Source: Monoplex corrugatus (lineage: Eukaryota > Mollusca > Gastropoda > Littorinimorpha > Ranellidae). Taken from it: 64,000 nt of DNA. Positions 52,390-64,000 of the stretch are shown here, in pieces. Position 1 is the stretch's first letter. Each line of letters starts with the position of its first letter. The stretch lies in the NCBI GenBank assembly GCA_030674185.1, contig JAPXFY010000026.1, positions 50,416,246-50,480,245 of the forward strand. The letters run 5' to 3'. A program made the position numbers and the translations under genes. The notes under the pieces were generated by a model, which saw nothing but the letters and a program-made list of their open reading frames with translations, was not told the origin of the DNA and did no database searches.

Positions 52390-53040
52390 TTGCTGGGACT
52401 TTGTGGCAGTGTTTACAAAGGGATGATGATGTGAGGGTGTGTGACTGTTTGATAGTGCTATGTAACCCTGGCTGTGTTCATTCAGCAAGTATGTTTGACA
52501 CTATTTGACATTGCTGTATAATTGTAGTAATGTTTGTCAGTAATGTGTTACTGTGTTTGAGATTATGTGACATTGCTGTATATCCATAATGATGTTCATC
52601 AATAATAGTGTTAATGTGTTCGAGACTATGTGACATTGCTGTATACCCATAATGATGTTTGTCAGTAATGGTGTTAATGTGTTTGACACTGTCATATTGC
52701 AGGATAGCCATAGCGATGTTCATTTAATGATCCCGTAGTGCGCTTGAGACTACCTGGCAGTGCGGTTTGTTTGTGATGATAGTATTACGGTGTGTGAGGC
52801 TGTTGGACGTGGCAGTATAGCCGTGTTATGTCTGTTGGTGTGATAATATTATAGTGTGTTATCACTATCTGACAGTGGCAGTGATCATTGGTGATGATGT
52901 TATGGTATGTGAGAATGTTTGACGGTACTCATAACCATAATGATATTTATTTAGCGATAATGTTGTGGTGTGTTTAAAGCTGATTGCTATATAATTGTGA
53001 TAGCACTCGCATGGTGATGATGGTGTGTTTGAGATTTGTG
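52390..53040. repeat. Degenerate ~63-bp minisatellite
   Basis: About ten diverged units containing GTGTTTGAGACTATGTGACA, TTGCTGTATA and CATAATGATGTT. Units near 52510-52690 are most alike; they degrade to the right. Confidence 0.8.
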
Positions 53041-54136
53041 GGTAAGTTTGCATTATCCATGCCTGCTTCAGGATTATCGTAGAGTTGAGCAGGCTTGGGG
53101 TCGCGAACATCTGCTGTGTTGTGAAATCGATATACCATGAGCAATGCACTGAAAGTATTGTAGTGTATTTTATGGTATTGTCTTATGTTGTGTCAAATGG
53201 TATTTTTCTTTCTTTTCACAATGGATTTACTTTGTGCAATATATACTGTTCTTGCCATGAGAAAGTGCATTGCAAAAGGCATCCTTTTCTGCCTGTATGT
53301 GCTTTTATTTAACCAGTAAAATGAATTTTTTTTTTTTATAGAATATCCCTTGAATAATTTCATTGTTGCTGTTGTTGTTTTTTCCACATGCTGATAGGAT
53401 CTAGGTTTATACTTCTTTAAGTCTGAGGATGGTTTCATTCATTCATCACACCCTATCATGACCTCTGTAGTAACATGAAAACGCAGTATTTTGGCAGTTC
53501 AAAAAAGAATTCTACTAACAAGCCACTTCAGACACGGCTACAGAGTTTTATATCTTTAGAAAGATCAGTTTTAACAGTTCAGATAACACAATAGAAAAGC
53601 AAACACACTAACCTGCTTGATGAAAACAATACTCCAGCATCCATACCAAAAACTTTCTTGAGTCCCGATGAGTGAGTGTAGGATGACGCATCACTCTCAC
53701 TTTCTGCACCAGTTTCCTCTCCCCCACCCCAGAATCATTGTTTGCTGACAAAAATTCTTGATGTGATTCAGGATAAGAGTCTTTGACTGATTTTTAAGCA
53801 TTATCGTGGTCTGATCCTTCTTGCACGATCAGTTTTACAAATGTTTCACTCAATGTGTATTGCTGTTGCTTCAACAGACATGCCATTTTTGTCAGAAATT
53901 TTCAGATTTTCATGTTCAAGTCACTTTGGAAAACTCAAGATATCTCAGTTTATAATCAAGCTACAGTGTACAAGAGACAACGGCATTATACAGAAATGGT
54001 TGCTCTACATGCCTGTAGTCAGTTCTTGTTATCTGCAAGACGAAAACATCACAAATAAAATCTGATAATGTGTGCATCAGGAGATGTGCAGCATCATACA
54101 CAGTAATGTCAGTGCTGATCAGGTAATATGCCTTCT
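53041..54136. other. Non-coding stretch
   Basis: A fragment near 53205-53290 (TTTTCACAATGGATTTACT, ATGAGAAAGTGCATTGCA) is similar to the start of family D. Nothing else recognised; no supported gene. Confidence 0.45.
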
Positions 54137-54675
54137 CCCCATGGGGATGCCGGGGGCTCTTTCAGCATAAATAGTATCCCCACTTTACGGAAATTCTGTG
54201 CTAGAAATTTGCTCTTTTCTGTCCCTCTCTTGTTTCTGCCTTGTTCCTTTGCTTTCTGTCATTTCTTCCTATCATTTTCTGCATTGCTGGTCCGTTCACC
54301 TGTATGTGTTCAATAAAGCCTTACATACTTTCTCCTTGGAATGATAATGATAATGCACTTAAGTTCACTTTTGGCTCTAGGGAAATGAGATAAGTGGAAG
54401 CAGTTTTAGGTAACTTAGGCCTGTTTATATGTGTTTTAGTGTCCTTAGTTATGTTTAAATTTGTATTCAGGTATGATTTTTAAATCCCCTGTGTGATAAA
54501 TTAGATGGAGTGGTCAGCACAAGGGGCATCTCCTAAGACTGTGTGCGCATATGCATTGATATGTGTTCTTCATTTTTTTTTCCGTTTTTTTCCTGTTGAA
54601 GTGTCATGAATGTTTTGAAAGGGTTTCATCCCTAATATGGCTGTACACAGTTGGCTGGGATTTAAACAAAAATAA
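54137..54675 (+). repeat. Family A copy, full length
   Basis: It runs CCATGGGGATGCCGGGGGCT to GGCTGGGATTTAAACAAAAA. It has a CATAAATAG in the TATA position and a clear TTCAATAAAGCC about 150 bp downstream. Confidence 0.82.
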
Positions 54676-54714
54676 CAGTAAGATGACGTGCTTTGTTGTG
54701 AATGAGTTAACACG

Positions 54715-54905
54715 TAGATAGGATCTCAGTTTATCCTTTCACATGGAAGACAAGCCCCCAGACCACCATTCAAAGTCTAATGGAACGGAGGGAGTGTAAT
54801 GGAAAAACATTTTTTTGGCTAATCCAGGATTTGAAAGTGGGATTTCTCACATCCAAAACAGATACTTTAGCTGGATAGTAGACCACTACACCACTTGAAT
54901 TTCTG
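54715..54905. repeat. Family D-related fragment
   Basis: CCTTTCACATGGAAGACAAG, TCCAGGATTTGAAAGTGGGA and TTTAGCTGGATAGTAGACCA resemble the 21.3-21.7 kb copy, which has a comparable CATGTGACA...GGGTTTCTGACATCC order. Confidence 0.35.
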
Positions 54906-55202
54906 TGTTAGCGCAAGACCCAAGTTTCCCATGATGCCTGTAGCACTCTCGTTGAGGGAAAGACCTGAAAAGATCTGATGTATTTTTCAACATGAAACTT
55001 GTCATGAACTAATTTTAATACAAAGATCTGACTGCTGTCTTCAGTGGTTTCCTCTTCATCTCCTGCAATTTTAGGGTGGCAAGTTTTTATTTGAACTCAC
55101 ATGTATATGAGTGGGCTGTATCACCATTGTGTACTCCACCATGTTGGCCATCATGTTCCATTTTTGGAAAATAGACGATGGGTATTTTCGTATTTCTATA
55201 AA

Positions 55203-55283
55203 GCACCATATCTATTTCCTCTTTTCTTTCCTTGGAAGTGGACGACAGACACTTCCGAGGAAAGAGGAAGTAAATATGGTGCA
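55203..55283. repeat. Inverted repeat at the head of the 51-bp satellite
   Basis: The left arm GCACCATATCTATTTCCTCT... (55203-55240) pairs with the right arm ...AGGAAGTAAATATGGTGC (about 55250-55283), ~33-bp imperfect arms and a ~10-bp loop. The right arm runs straight into the first satellite unit. Confidence 0.75.
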
Positions 55284-57310
55284 TGTATGTATAGAGTATC
55301 TGATATTGTTACTCTGTAGCTATAGAGCTGTCTGTGTAAGTATGTACTGTGTGAAACTGTTACACTATTGCTGTAGAGCTGTGTGTGTGTGTATAGTGTG
55401 AAACTGTTACACTATAGCTAAAAAGCAAGACATGTATGTATAGTGTGAAACTGTTACACTATAGCTAAAGAGCAAGACATGTATGTATAGTGTGAAACTG
55501 TTACACTATTGCTGTAGAGCTGTGTGTGTGTGTATAGTGTGAAACTGTTACACTATAGCTAAAGAGCAAGACATGTATGTATAGTGTGAAACTGTTACAC
55601 TATTGCTGTAGAGCTGTGTGTGTGTGTATAGTGTGAAACTGTTACACTATAGCTATAGAACTGTGTATGTATGTACAGTGTCTGAAACTGTTACACTATG
55701 CTATAGAGCTGTGTATGTATGTATAGAGTGAGACTGTTACACTATAGCTATAGAACTGTGTATGTATGTATAGTGTGTCTGAGACTGTTATACTATAGCT
55801 ATAGAGCTGTTTATGTATGTATAGAGTGAGACTGTTATACTATAGCTATAGAGCTGTGTATGTATGTATAGTGTGTCTGAGACTGTTATACTATAGCTAT
55901 AGAGCTGTGTATGTATGTATAGAGTGTCTGAGACTGTTACACTATAGCTATAGAGCTGTGTATGTATGTATAGAGTGTCTGAGACTGTTACACTATAGCT
56001 ATAGAGCTGTGTATGTATGTATAGAGTGTCTGAGACTGTTACACTATAGCTATAGAGCTGTGTATGTATGTATAGAGTGTCTGAGACTGTTACACTATAG
56101 CTATAGAGCTGTGTATGTATGTATAGAGTGAGACTGTTAACTATAGCTATAGAGCTGTGTATGTATGTATAGTGTGTCTGAGACTGTTATACTATAGCTA
56201 TAGAGCTGTGTATGTATGTATAGAGTGTCTGAGACTGTTATACTATAGCTATAGAGCTGTGTATGTATGTATAGAGTGTCTAAGACTGTTACACTATAGC
56301 TATAGAGCTGTGTATGTATGTATAGAGTGTCTGAGACTGTTATACTATAGCTATAGAGCTGTGTATGTATGTATAGAGTGTCTGAGACTGTTATACTATA
56401 GCTATAGAGCTGTGTATGTATGTATAGAGTGTCTGAGACTGTTATACTATAGCTATAGAGCTGTGTATGTATGTATAGAGTGTCTGAGACTGTTATACTA
56501 TAGCTATAGAGCTGTGTATGTATGTATAGAGTGTCTGAGACTGTTACACTATAGCTATAGAGCTGTGTATGTATGTATAGAGTGTCTGAGACTGTTATAC
56601 TATAGCTATAGAGCTGTGTATGTATGTATAGAGTGTCTGAGACTGTTACACTATAGCTATAGAGCTGTGTATGTATGTATAGAGTGTCTGAGACTGTTAT
56701 ACTATAGCTATAGAGCTGTGTATGTATGTATAGAGTGTCTGAGACTGTTATACTATAGCTATAGAGCTGTGTATGTATGTATAGAGTGTCTGAGACTGTT
56801 ACATTATAGCTATAGAGCTGTTTATGCACGTATAGAGTGAATCTGTTACACTATAGCTATAGAGCTGTTTCTATATGTATAGAGTGAGACTGTTACACTA
56901 TAGCTATAGAGCTGTGTATGTATGTTTAGAGTGTCTGAGACTGTTACACTATAGCTATAGAGCTGTGTATGTATGCATAGTGTGTCTGAGACTGTTACAC
57001 TATAGTTATAGAGCTGTGTATGTATGTATAGTGTGTCTGAGACTGTTACACTATAGTTATAGAGCTGTGTATGTATGTATAGTGTGTCTGAGACTGTTAC
57101 ATTATAGCTATAGAGCTGTGTATGTATGCATAGAGTTTTACACTATAGCTATAGAACTGTGTATGTATGTATAGAGTGTCTGAGACTGTTACATTATTGC
57201 TATAGAGCTGTGTATACATGTATAGAGTGAAACTGTTACACTGTAGCTATAGAGCTGTGTATGTATGTATTGAGTGAAACTGTTACACTATAGCTATAGA
57301 GCAAGACATG
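55284..57310. repeat. Satellite array of 47- to 51-bp units
   Basis: About 40 tandem units with GTATGTATAGAGTGTCTGAG and ACTATAGCTATAGAGCTGT. The 5' part uses 47-bp units with GTGTGAAACTG and GCAAGACAT; the centre is homogeneous 51-bp units. CTATAGCTATAG is palindromic. Since 51 is divisible by 3 the centre stays open in a frame on both strands (about 227 and 230 codons), a by-product of periodicity and not a gene. Confidence 0.95.
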
Positions 57311-57515
57311 CATGTACACAGGTATTTGTGTAAGCTGCCACCGCCATAAGCAGTTTGTTTATATTTATGTGCGTCTCTAAATTTTTATTGAATGTGTGTG
57401 TGTGGGTTTTTTGTTGTTGTTTTTTTTGTTCTGTTCAAAAGTATTAATTCAAAAAGGTGAACCTGAGATTAATGTGTGTTTATAGTAAGTGTGTGTATGT
57501 GCGTGTGTGTGTGTG

Positions 57516-57518
<3 letters not shown>

Positions 57519-57570
<52 letters not shown>

Positions 57571-57600
57571 CAGAGAGAAAGAGGGGGGGGGGGGGGGCAA
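57519..57600. repeat. GT microsatellite and poly-G
   Basis: A GT run to about 57570, then GAGAGAAAGA and a ~14-base G run. Confidence 0.9.
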
Positions 57601-58044
57601 ATGGTTTAATTGAATGGCCATATGCCTTAACAATTCAGTTAACAGAGTTTGCACAGTATACATGAATAACCACAAGACATTTATGCAGAAAGACATAAAA
57701 CACATAACTAAATATGGTAAAGTTGGTTTTTTTTAGTATTTTGGTTGTCTGAAGATAATAGCTGAATTAATTTGAACAAATTAGGCTGTCTGAAATATTG
57801 GGACTAAACCATTTTTGAAGTGTTCAAAGGATTGGACAGCATAGACAAAAGTGGACTTGATCTTTCACAGCAAGACAGCACATTGCACATAAAGCATCAA
57901 CATCTGTTTTGACACCAGTTTATCTCATTGTCATTGCATGACTGTGTTGATAGTGGACTGACACCAGATCTAAGTTTTACAAGCATGTTATGCAGTATTC
58001 TATCGTTGTCAACTGACAGATACAGGGCCTGATCACAGAATGTT

Positions 58045-58241
58045 TTAACCCTTTGACTCTCACACCCTATCCCACCAATTGCAAAAACTTAACCCTTTGA
58101 CTCCCTCACCCTATCCACCAGCTTCCTTTACAGGAAGCTTGTGGATAAGGTGAGGGAGTCAAAGAGTTAAAGTTTTTACTTTGCTAGCACGGTTGACTAT
58201 GCAGGATGCTGGTGGACAGGGTGTGAGAGTCAAAGGGTTAA
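58045..58241. mobile_element. Family B palindromic TTAA MITE, copy 11 (near-consensus)
   Basis: Four arms all present: outer CCCTTTGACTCTCACACC, inner CCCTTTGACTCCCTCACC, inner and outer complements, with TTAA outside and also between outer and inner arms (58091-58094). A good copy for modelling the fold. Confidence 0.85.
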
Positions 58242-59235
58242 TTAATTAAATTGTCAATGTAAGTAAATTCTGTCTGTGGGTTCTACTTTATCATGCCATT
58301 CCTGCCATCCACAATCTGTATGACGTTGTTTCAGACTGTATAGGAACTGAACTCCACCATTATCCCACACAAATCCAAATCCAATCCATGTAATTGTAAT
58401 CTGATCTTTTTTCTTTTTTCTGTTTTTTGGTTCTATTTACTGTGTCGCTTTAATGGCCACAAACGTCGGGGACAGTTTTACAATGCTATGATGATGATAA
58501 TGGTGATGCTGTGGAGTTTCATCTAGGATTGCGTCTGTGTGATAGGGCTAGACTCTAAGCTTACTGTCCTGATATATCCTGGAGTCAGCCAGGGCTGAAA
58601 GGTAAAAACACCTGTGGTGTTGGTCAGGAAATTTGAGCAACACCCTCAATGACGCATCTGTTTGAAGTGGATGAGACTCGACTGTGTTTCTCCCAGTCTT
58701 CCGAATGAACTTGTAGTGCACACAGCTACCAGTTTGAGCCAAATGTTAATTAATCTAGTCGTAGTAATCGGTTTTTCTTAACCTGTAAGTTTAAGTGAAA
58801 CAACACTGTACATGCCTTAAAGGGCAGTTGACTTGTTTTCATTCTTGTCAGCTTAATCCAGTACTCATTGCTCTGACAGCAGTATTTATAGATAGAGGAA
58901 GTCTTTGGTAGCACCATGTATCGTGTCATTTGGGTTCATCGTAACTAGTACCAAGAAATCTTTTGAATGCATATATATAAACTGAAACAGAACCCCATAT
59001 TTATGCAGCATATGTGTATGATTTTAGGGTGCATGAATTTGGGATTTTTGTGTTGGTGAGTAATTTGTGGACTTGATTTGTTGAACTACTGCAATATTGG
59101 TGTGTTGTTTATGTGTATATGTATATATATTAGGATCTGGAATATGTGTACCAGTTTGGTTTGGCTGCACTATAAGAGTTATGAGTTTATGCGTTGTTTT
59201 GGGACCAACATAGCACGTGTTGAAGTGTACTGTTC

Positions 59236-59800
59236 CCACTGTGGGGATGCCGGGGGCTCTATCAGTGTATGTAGTATCCCCACCTTCTGGAAATTCTGTG
59301 CTAGAAATTTCCTCTTTTCTGTCACTCTCTTTGTTTCTGCCTCGCTTCTTTGCTTTTGTCATTTCTTCCTATCATTTTCTGCCTTGCTGGTCCATTCATT
59401 TGTATGTGTTCTGTAAAGCCTGACATACTTTCTGTTAGGATTGATCATTGGTACATGTATTAACTGCATTTTTGGCACTAAGAATATGTGATGTGCAGAA
59501 GCAATTTTAGGTATTTTAGGGCAGTTTTTATACGTTTTAGTGCATATAGTTATGTTCATACATTTGTCTTCAGGTTTGTTTCTTTTTAATCCCCATGGTG
59601 ATAATGTGGGTGGAATGGTCAATGGCAGGGGCGTATCTTTAGATTATGTGCATGAATGCATTGATATGTGTATTTAATTTTCTTTTCCAGTTTTTGTAAG
59701 GGTCACCGAGGTGTCGTGTATGTTTTCACATGGTTATAGTCCTTATATGGCTCTGTGCAGTCGGCTGGGCTTTGAACATTAATAATGATAGTAATAATAA
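59236..59800 (+). repeat. Family A copy, full length
   Basis: It runs CTGTGGGGATGCCGGGGGCT to CGGCTGGGCTTTGAACATTA with an AATAATGATAGTAATAATA-type tail. The TATA position has decayed (TGTATGTAG). The variable 3' tail continues into the next minisatellite. Confidence 0.82.
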
Positions 59801-60215
59801 TAACTACAGAATATTTCAAGACTCATCATGGAAGTCATATAATAATGATGATAATAACTACAGCATGTTTCTACACTCATTATGAAAGTCATATAATGAT
59901 GATACTAATAACTACAAAATATTTCAGCTATCATGAAAATCATATAGTAATGTTAATAATAACTACAAAATATTTCAAGACTTATTATGCAAGTCATGTA
60001 ATAATGTTAATAATAACTACAGAATATTTCAAAACTCATTGTGAAAGTCGTATAATAATGATAATGATAACTACAGCATATTTCAAAACTCATTATGAAA
60101 GTCGTTTAAAATGGTAATAATAACTACAGCATATTTCAAGACTCATTATGAAAGTCATAATAATGATGATAATTACTACAGAATATTTTAAGACTCATTA
60201 TGAAAGTCATACTAG
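59785..60215. repeat. ~56-bp minisatellite, eight copies
   Basis: Units read AATAACTACAGAATATTTCA, AGACTCATTATGAAAGTCAT, ATAATGAT. The array starts at the 3' tail of the preceding family A copy and may have grown from it. Confidence 0.88.
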
Positions 60216-60269
60216 AGAGTACTAGTTAACCCTTGATATCTGGGTGTGCGATTCATTGTTGTGCAAAGG

Positions 60270-60600
60270 GACCAGGTTGGTGTAGAGGTAGAGCACTCAT
60301 CTTCCAGTCTGCCTGCACGAATTTAACCCTTTGACTCCTGCACCCTATCCACCAGCTGTAAAAACATAACTCTTTGACACCCTCACCCTATCCACCAGCT
60401 TCCTGCAGGGTGAGGGAGTCAAAGGGGTTTTTACTTCGGTAGCATGGTTGACAGTGCAGGATGCTGGTGGTCAGGGTGCAGGAGTCAAAGGTTAAACAGG
60501 TGTGAATCTCACCCAGGGAACATTACACATGTGAGTGGCCTGCAGTCTGCTCAGCTTGTGAATGGGTACCTGACTGTCTTCAAAGTTTGGGAAGGTAAAG
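60270..60600 (+). repeat. tRNA-type SINE split by family B MITE copy 12
   Basis: The head TTGGTGTAGAGGTAGAGCAC, CTTCCAGTCTGCCTGCACGA is interrupted at TTAA (60323) by the MITE. It resumes after 60495 with CAGGTGTGAATCTCACCCAG, which supplies box B. One TTAA is duplicated. Confidence 0.7.
60323..60495. mobile_element. Family B palindromic TTAA MITE, copy 12
   Basis: TTAA at both ends, outer arms intact, inner palindrome partly deleted around CTTCCTGCAGGG. The insertion site inside a SINE gives a clean empty-site inference. Confidence 0.82.
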
Positions 60601-60721
60601 CGGTCAGCAAGAGGAGATGGCCTTTGTCAAAAGCTGAGGTCTCTACCACTCACTCACTCCCTACGACCTCAGGGTTCTGGGGCGATCTTGACCTTATAAT
60701 GCATTAGAATGTGTGTTTAAT

Positions 60722-60949
60722 TTAACCCTTTGACTTTTGCATCCAGTCCACCAGTATTGTGCATTGTCAACCGTGTTAGCAAAGCAAAAACTTAACCCTT
60801 TGACTCCCTCACCCAGTCCACCAACGGGAATGTGGTGAATAAGATGCGGGAGTCAAAGGGTTAACTTTTTGCAGTTGGTGGATAGGGTGCGGGAGTCAAA
60901 GGGTTAACTTTTTGCAGTTGTGGATAGGGTGTGGGAGTCAAAAGGTTAA
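60722..60949. mobile_element. Family B MITE, copy 13, with reiterated right arm
   Basis: TTAA ends. The right arm (TTTTTGCAGTTG, GGATAGGGTG, GGGAGTCAAAGGGTTAA) is repeated in direct orientation, so it has three TTAA-bounded right units. Confidence 0.78.
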
Positions 60950-61115
60950 CACTGACGTTTGTGGTTGTGTGTTTGTCAGTCCATGTGATATACACTTCTT
61001 GTAGCCACTGTAGTAGATGGATTGGTATGTCTGAACACATACACATGTATTATTATTGTATTATTATTTTGTTTTCCTCTCCGTTTTTTAAAGAGGTGAT
61101 GTCATATTACCCATG

Positions 61116-61116
61116 A

Positions 61117-61208
<92 letters not shown>

Positions 61209-61225
61209 GTGTGTGTGTGTGTGAG
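61116..61225. repeat. Compound GT/GA microsatellite
   Basis: (GT)n, then (GA)n of about 30 bp, then (GT)n with short interruptions. Confidence 0.95.
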
Positions 61226-61374
61226 AGACCAAAATGTGTAGCTGTTTCTGCGAGGATCTTCACTAAATTTTGGTCTAAGGTGTGGACTATTTAGAAATCG
61301 TGAATGCTAATGTTTGGAGGACAAGGTTTCAAGGTCAAGGTCGTAAAGATGAAAAGAAAGCGCCTAAAGGGAGA

Positions 61375-61790
61375 AAAGTGACATAATGGTTCAGACGTTT
61401 GCCTGCCTATAACTAAATTTGAGGTTCCAGGGTTCGTTTCCCGTTGAGGCCTTGACTTTTCTCTTCAGTTTGAACAGAAAATCAAACTGAACGTCTAGTC
61501 CTTTAGAAGGGGATGAAAAACAAGTCGGACCCATGTGCCTTGTGATTGCGCAAGCTAAAAGATCCTATGGCAGTTGAAAATCAAAAAGAGCAGAGCTTTC
61601 GCCCGGCTGCCCTGGTATGAAACATTAGAGAGATAGGTTCATTTCCCAGGCCCCTCCCCTTAGAGGCCAATTAGACTTCTTGCTTTCTAAAGTCTTGGTA
61701 AAATTAGGTGGCACTGCACTGCAGCAACACACCTTCAATGGGAAGAGCAACCTAACTTTCACATGGTAAAACTGTTGTGACAAAAAAAAA
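61375..61790 (+). repeat. tRNA-headed SINE, family D, best copy
   Basis: The head ATAATGGTTCAGACGTTTGC and GGTTCCAGGGTTCGTTTCCC carries box A/B-like sequence. The body runs CGTCTAGTCCTTTAGAAGG, GCAAGCTAAAAGATCCTATG, GGCCAATTAGACTTCTTGCT, GGCACTGCACTGCAGCAACA and ends CATGGTAAAACTGTTGTGAC with a short A run. Confidence 0.75.
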
Positions 61791-61849
61791 TGACCGTGAA
61801 ATTGATTATGAATATGACTGGCAAAGACGTAAATACTCTTTCAGTTCCT

Positions 61850-62060
61850 CTTTTCCTGAGAAATTAGAACACCTAGTCACAACAGGAAATCTGGAGTGGA
61901 AAAGAGCACCAGGGTAGATCCAGAGAGAAAATATTGGATGGACTTGCGTGAAGACAGATAGGGTGGGAGAATTTTTTGCAACGACAAAAGATAATTCATA
62001 TGGATGGCCATGATCACCAACACCATGCGGCAGGGCACATGATGATGATCAGGCTGATTC
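61850..62060 (+). repeat. LINE C-terminal fragment
   Basis: Degenerate coding for LEHLVTTGNLEWKRAPG and, after frame changes, the MAMITNTMRQGT tail, matching 13.0-13.3 kb. Confidence 0.7.
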
Positions 62061-62425
62061 TTTTGATAGAAGTGTCGACTCAAAATCTGATGTCTGTAGT
62101 ACAATCCCAGGCCGCTACATCAAAAACAAAACAAAACAAACACAAAAAAACCTGGCCTGCTCGCTGCCCATTTTAATGCTCAAACCATTCAGGTGGTGTC
62201 AGCTTAGTGTGTCATAGGTCCCTTCTCCACCCTCCACATTTCAAGACCGATAACAAATAACACTGATGTTCTGCGTGCACAGACATATGAAGAGAGTTCT
62301 GGAGCTGGCAGGTCTGTGGATCCATGTTGGCCTTGGAGATCAAAGAAATCTCTACTTGTTATCCAGCAGCAGGTTTGACCCCAAACGTTCTGATCAGAAA
62401 ACCAATGCCCTGACCATGTGGAACT

Positions 62426-62578
62426 GAGATTTTCTGCCTTGCGTGTCCATTCACCTGTATGTGTGTTCAATGAAGTTTTGCATACGTTCTCTTAGGATTG
62501 ATAGTTGGGTTCATGTATTGAGTGCATTTTTGGCTTGAAAGAAATGTGATGTGCAGAAGCAGTTTGAGGTAAATGAAT
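62426..62578 (+). repeat. Family A fragment
   Basis: Only the middle third is present, from TTTTCTGCCTTGCGTGTCCA through TGTGTTCAATGAAG to GCAGAAGCAGTTTGAGGTAA. Confidence 0.65.
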
Positions 62579-62686
62579 TAGGAGATCAGAAAGCAGTATG
62601 ACTGATATTTGTTGGTCAGACAGTTTCAAACTTGGTGGTTGTTCCATTTCATAACAAACTTTTACTTCTGTGCACAGAATGAGCTG

Positions 62687-62710
62687 GGGGGGGGGGGGGG
62701 GGGGGGGGGG
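62687..62710. repeat. Poly-G tract
   Basis: An uninterrupted run of about 24 G, the longest in the window. It is G-quadruplex-capable in principle and a likely site of length error. Confidence 0.9.
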
Positions 62711-62882
62711 AACCATGATTGATATTAATCAAGTGTACTTGTTAAGAAAATGTGGATTATTGATGTTTATGTGCATGTGTGTCTCATTTCATTGCGGCTT
62801 CTTTCTTTTTTTGAGAGAAGATTGATTCATGATTTTGTGATAGTACACAATAAAAAAACGGGGAAAACAGTTGCTTTGTAAA

Positions 62883-64000
<1,118 letters not shown>

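Noticed and set aside
53855..54065. Two overlapping short frames of 67 and 74 codons
   Set aside because: Overlapping in different phases, Cys/Phe-rich, with no conserved motif or splice sites.
56137..56840. Open frames of about 230 codons on both strands
   Set aside because: They are exact translations of a 51-bp satellite; the length follows from the period being a multiple of three. There is no non-repetitive sequence or splice context.
55300..57300. Regular repeat array resembling a CRISPR
   Set aside because: Units are directly adjacent with no unique spacers, and the genome is an animal's. It is a satellite.

Overview
The window is animal nuclear DNA: split protein-coding genes with GT-AG introns, very many CA/GT microsatellites, and a dense mix of DNA transposons, MITEs, LINE tails and tRNA-derived SINEs. 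The two host genes are metazoan. The repeat landscape (TTAA palindromic MITEs, RTE/CR1-type LINE tails, long CA tracts) suggests a mollusc, probably a gastropod; that is inference and no species is claimed.

Two divergent host genes fill about 4.7-46.6 kb. On the minus strand is an ABCF1 (ABC50-type) ribosome-associated ABC ATPase. Fourteen exons were reconstructed from the start codon at 34988 down to 4719, each placed by splice sites and codon phase. They cover the charged N-terminus, all of nucleotide-binding domain 1 and the Walker A of domain 2; the last ~200 residues lie beyond the left edge. On the plus strand, starting 521 bp away, is a five-exon homologue of the calcium channel Flower (CACFD1), 35510-46633, complete except for an apparent one-base deletion at the end of exon 1. 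The shared 521 bp has two perfect CRE palindromes and an ETS site and looks like a bidirectional promoter.

Mobile DNA: one apparently intact mariner/Tc1-like transposon (43088-44444) with perfect 33-bp inverted repeats and an open 351-codon transposase; four TTAA-flanked piggyBac-type elements (5448-6132, 10263-10574, 22255-25980, 50499-52011), one a MITE derived from another in the same window; at least 13 copies of a doubly palindromic TTAA MITE (family B); about 14 copies of a ~540-bp interspersed repeat (family A); GC-block TIR elements with 5-bp target duplications (family C); a TIR element carrying a PHD-finger coding remnant; and LINE and SINE fragments. Many are nested, so insertion order and empty sites can be read directly.

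From 46.6 kb to the right edge no conserved gene was found beyond the Flower 3' region. This part holds minisatellites: a ~1.15-kb array in the Flower 3' UTR, a ~2-kb array of 47-51-bp units open in a frame on both strands, smaller arrays, and a long GT/GTT array running off the right edge.

The most unusual structure is in ABCF1: the 3' ends of two exons, with their 5' splice sites and some intron, have been copied in tandem into the following intron (seven extra copies after exon 8; about three after exon 4, the latter then split by a piggyBac insertion).
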